From positions 682,001-746,000 of the forward strand of contig NZ_JAJSEC010000001.1 of assembly GCF_021272185.1 (NCBI RefSeq): a DNA stretch of 64,000 nucleotides, given 5' to 3'. The position numbers and the translations under genes were made by a program. The number at the start of each line of letters is the position of its first letter. The stretch's first letter is position 1. This DNA is from Roseivivax sp. GX 12232. GTDB lineage: Bacteria; Pseudomonadota; Alphaproteobacteria; Rhodobacterales; Rhodobacteraceae. The notes beneath the pieces are model-generated. The model was not told the origin of the DNA and did not search any database. It worked only from the letters and a program-made list of their open reading frames with translations. Of the stretch, positions 35,444 to 43,272 are shown in pieces.

Positions 35444-35769
35444 CCCGCGCCCCCTTCGTCCGGCAGCGCGAAGGCGCGGGCTAGCAGCAACGCGGCGGCG
35501 CGGGCGGCGGCCACCGGCCCGCCGGCGATCTCGGCGGCCATGAGGTCGCGCGGCCCGCCCTGCCAGCCGCCGCCGCGCAGCCCCGCGACGATCAGCGCCA
35601 GCACGTCGCGGCTGGAAAAGCGCCCGGCCTCGAAGCGTTCGGCCAGGGCCACCAGGCTGTCGGTGCCCAGCGCCGCCTCCAGCTCGGCCAGCGCTCCGAG
35701 CGTCAGCCGCATGACATGGGCCCGCCCGTCGATCTCGATCTCCACCTCGCCGCGCCAGGGGTTCGCCAT
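35440..35769 (-). CDS. GTA gp10: tail assembly chaperone (GTA_TAC family)
   Basis: A 109-residue protein. MANPWRGEVEIEIDGRAHVM at the start and LTLGALAELEAALGTDSLVA match the gene transfer agent gp10 family, thought to be the N-terminal part of the tail assembly chaperone pair. It is 4 bp downstream of gp9 and overlaps gp10.1. No frameshift signal linking it to gp10.1 was obvious. Confidence 0.9.
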   Translation of the reverse strand: MANPWRGEVEIEIDGRAHVMRLTLGALAELEAALGTDSLVALAERFEAGRFSSRDVLALIVAGLRGGGWQGGPRDLMAAEIAGGPVAAARAAALLLARAFALPDEGGAG

Positions 35770-35773
35770 GGGC

Positions 35774-36193
35774 TCAGCCCGCGTCCGCGACGAAGTTCAG
35801 CAGCCCCGCCGAGGCGAGCGAGACCTCGAAGGTCGCCTCGCCGTCGTGGGTGCCGGCATATTCCAGCGCGGTGAGCTGGAAGGGTCCGGTGATCGTGCCG
35901 AAATCCGGGATCACCACCTGGAAGTCGGGCGTCTCGGCGGCGAAGAAGATCTGCCGGGCGCGTTCGTCGGTGGCGGCGTCGCGGAACACCCCCGAACCCG
36001 AGAGCGCGGCGCTTTTCACCCCCGCCCCGCCCAGGAGCTCGCGCCAGCCGCCCTGGCTTTCGAGCGAGGTCACATCGACCTGCTCGGCGTTGAAGGCGAT
36101 ACGCGTGGCGCGCAGCCCCGCCATGGTGACGAACTGGCCGTCGCCGGTCTGGTCGACCTTGATCAGAAGGTCCTTGCCGTTCTGGGCGCTCAT
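35774..36193 (-). CDS. GTA gp9: major tail (tube) protein, TP901-1 family
   Basis: A 139-residue tail-tube subunit starting MSAQNGKDLLIKVDQTGDGQ. Family blocks: TRIAFNAEQVDVTSLESQGG and LTALEYAGTHDGEATFEVSL. The ATG at 36193 is chosen because GGAGAGCACC lies upstream and it gives the usual family N-terminus; the frame is open further upstream. 25 bp after gp8. Confidence 0.94.
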   Translation of the reverse strand: MSAQNGKDLLIKVDQTGDGQFVTMAGLRATRIAFNAEQVDVTSLESQGGWRELLGGAGVKSAALSGSGVFRDAATDERARQIFFAAETPDFQVVIPDFGTITGPFQLTALEYAGTHDGEATFEVSLASAGLLNFVADAG

Positions 36194-36218
36194 GGTGCTC
36201 TCCTTTGGGGGATCTGTC

Positions 36219-36626
36219 TCAGGTGGCCTCGACGCGGGCGCGGTAGCGCAGCGCGATGCGGCGGCGCCCGTCGCGGGCGTGGCGAGCCTCGGCCTTGCGG
36301 AAGGTGAGCGCGACAAGCCGGCCCTGGCCAAGGGTCAGCCCCGGGGCCTCGAGCGCCGCGCCGATGGCGGCGGCCGCGCGCTTGGCGTCGCGGAAGCCCG
36401 CGGCGCTGGAGAAGACGTTGACCTCGACCTCGTGCCAGGCGCCCCGGCCGCCCATGTCGGAGGCGTCGCGCACCACCTCGGGGCCGAGAGTCACATAGGT
36501 CTCGGGCAGCGCGCCCTCGGGCAGGGCGTCGTAGACATGGGCACCGACCAGCGCGGTCAGCGCGGGATCGCCGCTCAGCCGGGCGAAGAGTGCCGTTTGC
36601 AGCGCCTCGGAGATCGCGTAGCTCAT
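36219..36626 (-). CDS. GTA gp8: DUF3168 tail terminator-type protein
   Basis: A 135-residue protein, MSYAISEALQTALFARLSGD at the start, with the DUF3168 blocks YVTLGPEVVRDASD and WHEVEVNVFSSAAGFRDAKR. In RcGTA this is the tail terminator linking head and tube. The ATG overlaps the gp7 stop. Confidence 0.92.
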   Translation of the reverse strand: MSYAISEALQTALFARLSGDPALTALVGAHVYDALPEGALPETYVTLGPEVVRDASDMGGRGAWHEVEVNVFSSAAGFRDAKRAAAAIGAALEAPGLTLGQGRLVALTFRKAEARHARDGRRRIALRYRARVEAT

Positions 36627-36961
36627 GCGCCCGCCCTCTCTTCCACGGTCAGGACCAGGTAGCGGGCGGCGGCATCGGCCTCCTGCACCGCGAGGATCTC
36701 GAGCACCCGCCCGCCGAGCCGCAGCCGGTCGGTGACCCGTGGGCGCGAGGCGCTGCCCTCGGGCAGGGCGCGGATGGTGACGCGGTAGCCGGCCCGCGCC
36801 AGCGCCCCGCCCGCGCCGCGGCCCTCGCGGCCCGCGCGCGGCGTCATCTCGGCCCAGAGCGTGCCGAGTGCCTGCCAGCCGCCCGCCTGACCGCCCGCGC
36901 CGTCGGGCGCGGTCAGCCGGCGTTCCAGCGTCACCCGGCGCGAGAGTTTGGGCGCGCTCAT
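36623..36961 (-). CDS. GTA gp7: head-closure (stopper) protein
   Basis: A 112-residue protein of the phage head-closure/DUF head-tail adaptor family: LSRRVTLERRLTAPDGAGGQ, GWQALGTLWAEMTPR and DRLRLGGRVLEILAVQEADA. Overlaps gp6 and gp8 by 4 bp. Confidence 0.92.
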   Translation of the reverse strand: MSAPKLSRRVTLERRLTAPDGAGGQAGGWQALGTLWAEMTPRAGREGRGAGGALARAGYRVTIRALPEGSASRPRVTDRLRLGGRVLEILAVQEADAAARYLVLTVEERAGA

Positions 36962-37551
36962 GCCGAGAACCCCAGCCGCACCGGGCGGTAGCGCGCAAGC
37001 AGGCTCGAGACCCCGAAGGGCATGCAGCCCGCGGGCAGCGCCGTGTCGGTCCGGTGGTCGTAGAAATGCGTCGCCAGCATCAGCACCGCCTGGGCGAGAT
37101 CCGGCGGCAGCGCGTCGAAATCGGCGCCATAGCCCGCGGTGAAGCGCAGCTCGGCGCTGCCGCCCTCGGGCACGGCGGGCAGCTCGGGGCCCAAGGGGCA
37201 GACGCGCGCACCCTGCCCGTCCCGGTCGAGCCGGTAGCGCGTCGCGGGCACGAGTTCTGCCGCACCGGTGCGGTCGATCAGGGTCAGGCTCTCGATCGCC
37301 GTGACCGGGGCCAGGCCCAGCGCCTGCCCCTCGGCCCGGCGCCAGGCCGAGAGCGTCAGCAGGAAGCGCCGGGCGATCAGCGCGCGGGCGGTGCGGCCCT
37401 CGATGGCGGTCAGCGCGGCGCGCAGGAAGGAGGCCAGGACCGCGTCCTGCAGGTCGTCCTCGGCAAAGCCCGAGCCCATCCTGAGGTGCCGCTTCAGCGC
37501 ATCGACCGGCAGCGCGGCCTCGGGCACGGGGGTCTCTTCGGTCAGCATCAT
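36958..37551 (-). CDS. GTA gp6: head-tail connector/adaptor
   Basis: A 197-residue protein with the phage gp6-like connector pattern: LPVDALKRHLRMGSGFAEDD, VLASFLRAALTAIEGRTARA, LRFTAGYGADFDALPPDLAQ and VLMLATHFYDHR. The spacing to the capsid gene is 108 bp, the first gap in the structural block. Overlaps gp7. Confidence 0.93.
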   Translation of the reverse strand: MMLTEETPVPEAALPVDALKRHLRMGSGFAEDDLQDAVLASFLRAALTAIEGRTARALIARRFLLTLSAWRRAEGQALGLAPVTAIESLTLIDRTGAAELVPATRYRLDRDGQGARVCPLGPELPAVPEGGSAELRFTAGYGADFDALPPDLAQAVLMLATHFYDHRTDTALPAGCMPFGVSSLLARYRPVRLGFSA

Positions 37552-37659
37552 GGCGGGGGGTGTCCTCGGATCGGGGCGGGCACGGGTCTTGGATCAGGGT
37601 CTTGGAGGGGGGCGGCGGGCACAGGGCTCCGCCGCCCCCCCGGGGGTCGGGCGCGGGGA

Positions 37660-38844
37660 TCAGCTCGCGGCGATGCGCAGAAGCTTGATTGCGGCGAAGT
37701 CCGACACGTCGCCGCCGACGCGCTTGGTGGCGTAGAACAGCACATGCGGCTTGGCGCTGAAGGGGTCGCGCAGAACCCGCAGGTCGGGCCGTTCGGCGAT
37801 CGTGTAGCCGGCGCGGAAGTCCCCGAAGGCGATGGGCGTGGCCCCGGCGGCGATCTCGGGCATGTCCTCGGCGATCACCACCCGGTAACCCAGGAGCCGC
37901 GCCGGTTCGGCGCTGGCGAAGCCGTCCGACCAGAGGTGTCGGCCATCGGCGTCCTTGAGCTTGCGCAGCGCGCCCGCGGTCTTGGAGTTCATCACGAAGA
38001 CCCCGCCCGCGCGGTATTCGGCCCCGAGCGCATAGACCAGCTCGATCAGCGCGTCGCCGTCGCCCACATCCGCCGTGGCGCCGCTCGGCACGGTGCCGAT
38101 CTGGCCCCAGGCCCAGGCCGCCTCGTCGACCTGCGGATGGGTCAAAAAGCCCGTGGGCTTGTCGATCCCGTCACCCGAGACGAAGGCCGCCGCCTCGGCG
38201 CGGGCGAATTTCTCGGCGATCCGCGCGGCGAGCCAGGCCTCCACGTCGAAGGCCGCGTCGTCGAGCAGCCGCTGCGAGGCCTTGGGCATGGCGTTCAGCT
38301 CGAAGAGCGGCACCGAGATCCGCTCGATCGTGGGCGTGCCGGTCTCGCTGGTGGCGGCGGTCTCGTTGGCCCAGCCCGCGCCGGCGTCGTTGCGGTCGAT
38401 CAGCACGTCGTAGGAGCTGGCCTCGACGTTGACGACATTGGCCACCGCGCGGATCGAGCCGCTGGCCGAGAGCACCGCGGCGATGCTGGCCGAGGTCTCG
38501 GGGTCGACGAGATAGCCGCCGTCGGAATTGACCTGGGTGGTCATCGCCTTACCCTCGAGGGTCAGGCCGCGCAGGGCCTCCTCCTCGCCGCTGCGCAGAT
38601 AGGCGGTGAAGGCTTCCTGGTGCGGCGCCCCGGCGGGCGTGGCCCCGGCCAGCGCCGGGCGGGCCGCGCGGATGGCGGATTTTCGATCAAGCATGGTCAG
38701 TCGCTCTTCCTGTGTGTCGAGTTTCTCGTAGAGGTCGGCCCGCATCGCGGTGATGTCGCCGATCAGCCCGGCCAGCGCCTGGCCGACCTCGGCCATCGCG
38801 CCGCCGTCACCGCCCCGCGGCGCGGTCGCATCCGTGTCGCTCAT
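37660..38844 (-). CDS. GTA gp5: major capsid protein, HK97 fold
   Basis: A 394-residue capsid subunit. The N-terminal ~100 residues include a coiled-coil scaffold-like region (ITAMRADLYEKLDTQEERLT) that the protease would remove; the mature domain starts near KAMTTQVNSDGGYLVDPETS. HK97 features: the E-loop region and FVMNSKTAGALRKLKDADGR, GYRVVIAEDMPEIAAGATPI and FGDFRAGYTIAER. The ATG at 38844 overlaps the protease stop by 4 bp. Confidence 0.95.
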   Translation of the reverse strand: MSDTDATAPRGGDGGAMAEVGQALAGLIGDITAMRADLYEKLDTQEERLTMLDRKSAIRAARPALAGATPAGAPHQEAFTAYLRSGEEEALRGLTLEGKAMTTQVNSDGGYLVDPETSASIAAVLSASGSIRAVANVVNVEASSYDVLIDRNDAGAGWANETAATSETGTPTIERISVPLFELNAMPKASQRLLDDAAFDVEAWLAARIAEKFARAEAAAFVSGDGIDKPTGFLTHPQVDEAAWAWGQIGTVPSGATADVGDGDALIELVYALGAEYRAGGVFVMNSKTAGALRKLKDADGRHLWSDGFASAEPARLLGYRVVIAEDMPEIAAGATPIAFGDFRAGYTIAERPDLRVLRDPFSAKPHVLFYATKRVGGDVSDFAAIKLLRIAAS

Positions 38845-39416
38845 CCCTTGGCTCCCTTCTGCCCCGGCGCGGCGCTGTCGCCCGCCATCTCGCGACGGAG
38901 CCGCCGGAGCGTCTCCGCCAGCTCGCGCCAGGCCGCGGCGCCCGGGCTGTCGCCCTTGCCCGCGACCCGCGCACTGGGAAGCATCGGGAAGGTCACCAGA
39001 GAGACCTCCCAAAGCTCCAGTTCGGTCAGGACCCGCTGGCCCCGGTCGTTCTTGGTGGCGCGGAGCGTGCGGTAGCCGATCGACAGCCCGTCGATGGCGC
39101 CCGCGCGCACCAGTTCGGCGGCCTCCTCGGCGCGGGCCACCCCGCGCAGGAGCCGGCCTTTCACGCGCAGCCCGGTGGCGTCCTCGGCCACTTCGGACCA
39201 GACGCCGATCGGCTGGGCCGGGTCGTGCTGCCAGAGCATCCGCACCGCGCGCCCCTCCTGGGCGAGCCGCTTCAGCGAGGCCGCATAGGCCCCCGGCGCC
39301 ACCACGTCGCCGCCCTGGTCGCAGGCCCCGAAGCGCGAGGCATAGCCCGCGAGCTCGAGCCCCTCGCCGACCGTGACCGGCGCCTCGAAGCGGCATAATT
39401 TATGTTCCAGTTCCAT
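38841..39416 (-). CDS. GTA gp4: HK97-family prohead protease
   Basis: A 191-residue serine protease that matures the capsid. The start at 39416 (MELEHKLCRFE) is preferred over GTG at 39440 because AAAGGG lies 6-10 nt upstream. Family blocks: GYASRFGACDQGGDVVAPGA, VRMLWQHDPAQPIGVW with catalytic His, and GLSIGYRTLRA with catalytic Ser. Pairs with the capsid gene. Confidence 0.93.
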   Translation of the reverse strand: MELEHKLCRFEAPVTVGEGLELAGYASRFGACDQGGDVVAPGAYAASLKRLAQEGRAVRMLWQHDPAQPIGVWSEVAEDATGLRVKGRLLRGVARAEEAAELVRAGAIDGLSIGYRTLRATKNDRGQRVLTELELWEVSLVTFPMLPSARVAGKGDSPGAAAWRELAETLRRLRREMAGDSAAPGQKGAKG

Positions 39417-39436
39417 GACTTGCCCTTTCCCCCGCC

Positions 39437-39664
39437 TCACGGGACCACGCTCAGAAGACCGGCCGCGCCCTGCACCAGGATCGCCGCCACCACGCCGTAG
39501 ACCGCAAGCCAGAGCCGCCGCTCGAGCCGGGCGATCAGCGCCTCGATCCGGTCGAGCCGCTGGCCAAGCGTGGCGAACTGCAGCTCCGAGAGCCGCTCGT
39601 GCGCGGCGAGCTGCAGCCCGGGGGCGCAGTCGAAGCTCTCGGCAGGGCGGCGGGGCGCACTCAT
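39437..39664 (-). CDS. GTA gp3.5: small membrane-anchored protein
   Basis: A 75-residue protein conserved between portal and protease in GTA clusters. It has a helical region (LQFATLGQRLDRIEALIARL) and a C-terminal hydrophobic helix (LAVYGVVAAILVQGAAGLLS). Its ATG overlaps the portal stop. Function unknown. Confidence 0.87.
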   Translation of the reverse strand: MSAPRRPAESFDCAPGLQLAAHERLSELQFATLGQRLDRIEALIARLERRLWLAVYGVVAAILVQGAAGLLSVVP

Positions 39665-40851
39665 GGCTGTGCCTCGCCCTCGCCCTCGGCCAGCGGCGGC
39701 AGCCCCAGGAGACGGCGCTTTTCGCCCGCGCTCAGGAAGTCCGCCCCGGCGATCCGCGCCCATTGCTGGTCGCGCTCGGCGGCGAGCGCCGGCACCTGGT
39801 CGAGGTCGGGCTTGAGGCTCAGATCGGCGCCGAGATGCGCCGAGAGCCAGGCCCCGAGCCGCGCCCCGACGCGGGTCGCCAGCGGCAGCACGGTCAGCCG
39901 GTAGAAGGCGCGATGGGCTTCCTGGTAGTTGGCATAGGTGGCCTCTCCGGGGATCCCGAGGAGCATCGGCGGCACCCCGAAGGCGACCGCGATCTCGCGG
40001 GCGGCGGCCTCCTTGGACTTGTGGAACTCCATGTCCGAAGGCGAGAAGCCCATGGGCTTCCAGTCGAGCCCGCCTTCGAGCAGCATCGGCCGCCCGGCGT
40101 TGCGCGCGCCCATGTGGTAGGCCTCCATCTCGCCCACCAGCCGGTCGTATTGCTCGGGGCTGAGCGTGCCCGGCCCCTCGCCCCCGGTGTAGACGATCGC
40201 CCCCGAGGGTCTGGCGGCATTGTCGAGCAGCCCCTTCGACCAGCGCGAGGCGGCGTTGTGCACGTCGAGCGCCTGGGCCGCGGGCTGCAGGGGCGAGAGC
40301 CCGTAGTGGTCGTCCAGTGGGTGGAAGCATTTCAGGTGGCAGATCGCGCCCGCGGGCGCCTCGGCGGGAAAGCGGTGGGTGCGGCCGCCGACGGTGTAAT
40401 CATAGGCCTCGGGCCAGCCGTCGGGCCCGGGCACCAGCCGCATCCGGTCGGAGCGCAACACGTGCAGCTCGAGCGGCCGGCCGGTGGCGGTCGAGACGAC
40501 CTCGAGGTAGCCGTCACCGGCGAGGAGGAGCTGGCCGTAGAGCGCCTCGAGAAGCTCCGCCTGCCCCTGGCCGGGGTTCGGCCGGGAAAGCAGCGCCAGG
40601 AGCGGGTGGCTCTCGTAGCGCTGGCGGGCATCCTGCAGGACCAGCGGCAGGGCGGCGGCGGCCTCGGCCACCAGCTTCACCGCGCGGAAGCCGATCGGGT
40701 TGCCGGCAAAGCCCGTGCGGGTCAGCGAGGCGCTGTCGCGCGGCGACCAGGCGATGCGCCCGGCGCTGGCCTGGGCCAGGATCGGGCCCGTGGCCGAGGC
40801 CTTGGTGCCCGGCGCGGATGCTGCGGTCTTGCGGAAGAAGTTGACGCCCAT
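39661..40851 (-). CDS. GTA gp3: portal protein
   Basis: A 396-residue HK97/phi-type portal forming the DNA entry vertex. Start at 40851 (MGVNFFRKTAASAPGTKASA); the upstream frame is open but lacks family sequence. Conserved blocks: FAGNPIGFRAVKLVAEAAAA, HPLLALLSRPNPGQGQAELL, GDGYLEVV, CFHPLDDHYGLSPLQPAAQA, and AFGVPPMLLGIPGEATYANY. Upstream lies an unusual 652-bp insertion separating it from the terminase gene. Confidence 0.95.
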   Translation of the reverse strand: MGVNFFRKTAASAPGTKASATGPILAQASAGRIAWSPRDSASLTRTGFAGNPIGFRAVKLVAEAAAALPLVLQDARQRYESHPLLALLSRPNPGQGQAELLEALYGQLLLAGDGYLEVVSTATGRPLELHVLRSDRMRLVPGPDGWPEAYDYTVGGRTHRFPAEAPAGAICHLKCFHPLDDHYGLSPLQPAAQALDVHNAASRWSKGLLDNAARPSGAIVYTGGEGPGTLSPEQYDRLVGEMEAYHMGARNAGRPMLLEGGLDWKPMGFSPSDMEFHKSKEAAAREIAVAFGVPPMLLGIPGEATYANYQEAHRAFYRLTVLPLATRVGARLGAWLSAHLGADLSLKPDLDQVPALAAERDQQWARIAGADFLSAGEKRRLLGLPPLAEGEGEAQP

Positions 40852-41135
40852 CTGGCCCGGCCCTCGCTGCTCGCCGCCGGGCATGTCCCCGCGGCATGAG
40901 AGGCAGGATCGGGGTTGGGCGGTTAACCACGTCTGAGCGGGGCGCGCGGTGGGGGGGTGTGGGGCGCAACGGGGGTGGGGAGTGGAGGGAGTGGGCGCTG
41001 GGGCGGGTGGCACATCCTTGGTCGGCGGGCGCATCCAGAACGCTCGCCGGGACGGAGGCCGCGACAGACAGACAACGATAGCGCTTCCTCCCGGCCAAGG
41101 TCCTCCCAGCGCAGCCCCTCCTCTCAACAAGCGCC

Positions 41136-41309
41136 ACAGAGGGCGCGCGCCGGACCGGGGGCCGGCGCTGCCGACCTCGGGGCTAAGCACTTTATCCCAG
41201 CAAGGTCAGGGCTAGGGGATAGCTATGCGCACCACTCACAAGAGCGCCGGCCCAAGGGGCCGGTCCGGCGCGCGCCCGGCACCTTCGGTGCTATTCGGGC
41301 GCAAGGGGG
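41136..41309. repeat. Dispersed inverted-repeat element, copy B
   Basis: 174 bp, same orientation as copy A. Left arm 41138-41169 and right arm 41243-41277 are identical to those of copy A; the 73-nt loop (41170-41242) differs at many positions but keeps CTTTATCCC and GCAAGGTCAGG. The 3' hairpin and TTCGGTGCT-x-TTCGGGCGCA follow. Confidence 0.82.
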
Positions 41310-41402
41310 CTTTGGCTGGAACTGGGCAGGCGAGGGGCGGACATTGGGCAGAGCGGCGAGGGATTGAACGCGGGCCTTGGCCTCCTCGAACTGCCGCACG
41401 CT

Positions 41403-41425
41403 TTCGGTGCTGTTCGGGCGCAAGG
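41403..41425. repeat. Partial third copy of the element's 3' end
   Basis: 23 bp identical to 8999-9021 of copy A (TTCGGTGCTGTTCGGGCGCA plus AGG), without the stem arms, about 100 bp beyond copy B. Suggests that this short segment repeats independently. Confidence 0.7.
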
Positions 41426-41503
41426 TGGGGCGTGGCGTGTCGGCGATCAGCGGAGGTCCAAGCCTGTTTCGGCGCAAAAGCCAGAGCGCCAGCCCACACC
41501 CCC

Positions 41504-42769
41504 TCACAACCCCCGCACCCCCGGCACACCCCGCTTCCCCGTCCCGAGGCACAGCTCGCTCAGCGCCCAGACCAGCGCGTCGACCCGGTCGGGCGAGCCC
41601 TGCCCCTCGTAACCCGTCGCGGTCATCCGGCACATCTCGTCCTCGAGCGCGCCAAGCCCGCGCAGATGCGCCACCCGGCCCTGTTCGTAGAGCGCCGCCA
41701 CCGGCTCGGCGCGGGCCACCTTGCCGCGGGAGGCGCGGACCTTGCGCAGGGCGACCTCGGGGTCGATGGCGCGCAAGACCGCCTCGACCATGTCGCCACC
41801 CTGGTTGACCTCGGCGACCATGCGCTCGGCCTGCCAGCGGGCCATGGCGCCCAGCGCGGCCTCGGCCCAGCCCTTGGGGCTGACGCCCTGGACGGTGGCA
41901 TCCTCGAGGACCACCGCCCCGCCACCCCGCGCGAGCCCCGCGACCACGATCCCGCAGGCGTCCGAGGTCCGGTGCCCGGTCGCGGGCGGGTCCACCGCCA
42001 CCACGACGCGCGCCAGCTCGGGCACCTCGGAGCACCCCGCCGCCGCCAGCATGTCGCGGGTCCAGAGCGCGCCCGGCACATCCTCCAGAAGCGCGCCCTC
42101 GAGCTCCTGCCGGCCGAGCCGGGTGCCGGCGTAGCGCGCCTCCATCTCCGCCAGGAAGCTCGCCGCGAGATTGGCGCGGTTGGCCGCGGTCGGCGCATGG
42201 CTGACCACCGTCGAGCCCCGCGCCAGAAGCCGCTTCAGCGCAGGGACATTGCGCGGCGTGGTGGTCACGCAGGCCTGCGGCAGCGCGCCGAGCCGCAGCC
42301 CGAACTGCAGCATGTCCCAGACTTCCTCGGCCTTGCGCCACTTGGCCAGCTCGTCGGCCCAGGCGGCGTCGAACTGCGGGCCGCGGAGCGCCTCGGGCTC
42401 CTGCGCCGAAAAGGCCATGGCCTCGGCGCCGTTCGGCCAGACCAGGCAGCGCCGGGTGGCCTGCCAGACCGGCCGCCGGTCGGGCGGGCAGCAGGCCAGG
42501 ATGCCGCTGTCGCCGAAGACCATGACCTCGCGCACCTGGTCGAGCGTCTCGCCCAGAAGCGCCAGGCGACGGCACCGCCCGGGATCGCGCGGGCGCGGCC
42601 CCTCGACCTGGGTCCGCACCCATTCGGACCCGGCCCGGGTCTTGCCCGCGCCGCGCCCGCCCAGGATCACCCAGCTGCGCCAGTCGCCCGGCGGGGCCAG
42701 TTGATGCGGCAGCGCCCAGAGCTCGAAGAGATAGGGCAGCGCGATCTCGGTGCCGGGATCAAGTTCCAT
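41504..42769 (-). CDS. GTA gp2: large terminase subunit
   Basis: A 421-residue DNA-packaging ATPase/nuclease. Walker A is GGRGAGKT at 37-44; the Walker B region is FDAAWADELAKWRKAEEVWD. The nuclease domain shows VVVAVDPPATGHRTSDACGI and a late DRVDALVWALSEL. The start at 42769 (MELDPGTEIALPYLFELWAL) overlaps the end of gp1 by 11 bp; the frame is open to 42898 but runs inside gp1. Confidence 0.95.
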   Translation of the reverse strand: MELDPGTEIALPYLFELWALPHQLAPPGDWRSWVILGGRGAGKTRAGSEWVRTQVEGPRPRDPGRCRRLALLGETLDQVREVMVFGDSGILACCPPDRRPVWQATRRCLVWPNGAEAMAFSAQEPEALRGPQFDAAWADELAKWRKAEEVWDMLQFGLRLGALPQACVTTTPRNVPALKRLLARGSTVVSHAPTAANRANLAASFLAEMEARYAGTRLGRQELEGALLEDVPGALWTRDMLAAAGCSEVPELARVVVAVDPPATGHRTSDACGIVVAGLARGGGAVVLEDATVQGVSPKGWAEAALGAMARWQAERMVAEVNQGGDMVEAVLRAIDPEVALRKVRASRGKVARAEPVAALYEQGRVAHLRGLGALEDEMCRMTATGYEGQGSPDRVDALVWALSELCLGTGKRGVPGVRGL

Positions 42770-43112
42770 CCCCGCCGCCCAGGGCGCAGCCGCAGCGTGG
42801 CAGCCGGGCCAGCCGGCAGCGAAGTTCCTCGCGGGCGGCCTCGAGATCGAGCCCCCAGTCGCCGGCGATCCCGGCCTTCTCGCGTTCGATACGGACAAGT
42901 TCCGCCTCCGTTTCCCTCAGGGCCCTGAGCCAGTAGCGGCTCTCTTCCAGGAGCTTCTTGCCCTGGCTCTTGTCGTCGCGGCCGATCTCGCCCGCGCGGA
43001 TCTTTTCCTTGAGATCCCCAAGCGCCAGCCGCAGCTCGGCCAGGGTTTCGAGGAACGCGAGGCGTTCCTCCTCGAGCGCGCTTTCGCGGCCCATGGGGTC
43101 GATCAGGCTCAT
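42759..43112 (-). CDS. GTA gp1: small terminase-like protein
   Basis: A 117-residue helical protein, first gene of the GTA cluster. The start at 43112 (MSLIDPMGRESALEEERLAF) is supported by GGAGGG about 8 nt upstream. The sequence is Glu/Arg/Leu-rich with coiled-coil character (ELRLALGDLKEKIRAGEIGR), matching GTA gp1, which acts as the small terminase. Confidence 0.88.
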   Translation of the reverse strand: MSLIDPMGRESALEEERLAFLETLAELRLALGDLKEKIRAGEIGRDDKSQGKKLLEESRYWLRALRETEAELVRIEREKAGIAGDWGLDLEAAREELRCRLARLPRCGCALGGGDGT

Positions 43113-43272
43113 TTTAAGGTCCCTCCGCTCTGCCCCTGCTGTCCGGTGTCCGGGGCCCGCCACGGACCGGCCAGAGGCACGACCCGAGGCGCCCCGGACA
43201 GGTCAAGCCTGCGGGCACGCGGGTTCCGGGGCGGTGAGCCCGCCGCGCTTTACCGGATCGAAGGAAAGGTTC
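43113..43272 (-). promoter_or_regulatory. Putative GTA operon promoter region
   Basis: The 160 bp between gp1 and the SLC13 gene stop (same strand) must contain the GTA late promoter unless transcription reads through from upstream. I see no complete CtrA site and no strong sigma-70 boxes; GTA promoters usually depend on the activator GafA, whose binding site I cannot recognise from sequence alone. Confidence 0.4.

Larger units (their letters stand above)
40852..41503. other. 652-bp insertion between GTA terminase and portal genes
   Basis: Non-coding as far as I can judge. It holds repeat copy B (41136-41309) and a third partial copy (41403-41425). In known GTA clusters gp2 and gp3 are close together. 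The insertion would be transcribed with the late operon. TTAACC at 40922 resembles half a CtrA site but is unpaired. Confidence 0.75.

Noticed and set aside
40915-40935. Possible CtrA binding site (TTAACC) upstream of the GTA portal gene
   Set aside because: Only one half-site is present; the full TTAA-N7-TTAA is missing.
41236-41529. Small minus-strand frame through repeat copy B, sharing LRPNSTEGAGRAPDRPLG with a frame in copy A
   Set aside because: The shared peptide follows from nucleotide identity of the structured repeat; no ribosome-binding site and different N-termini. Better explained as a non-coding element.
28684-43112. Calling the cluster a prophage
   Set aside because: No integrase, repressor, replication or lysis genes and no attachment sites; content and order match gene transfer agents.
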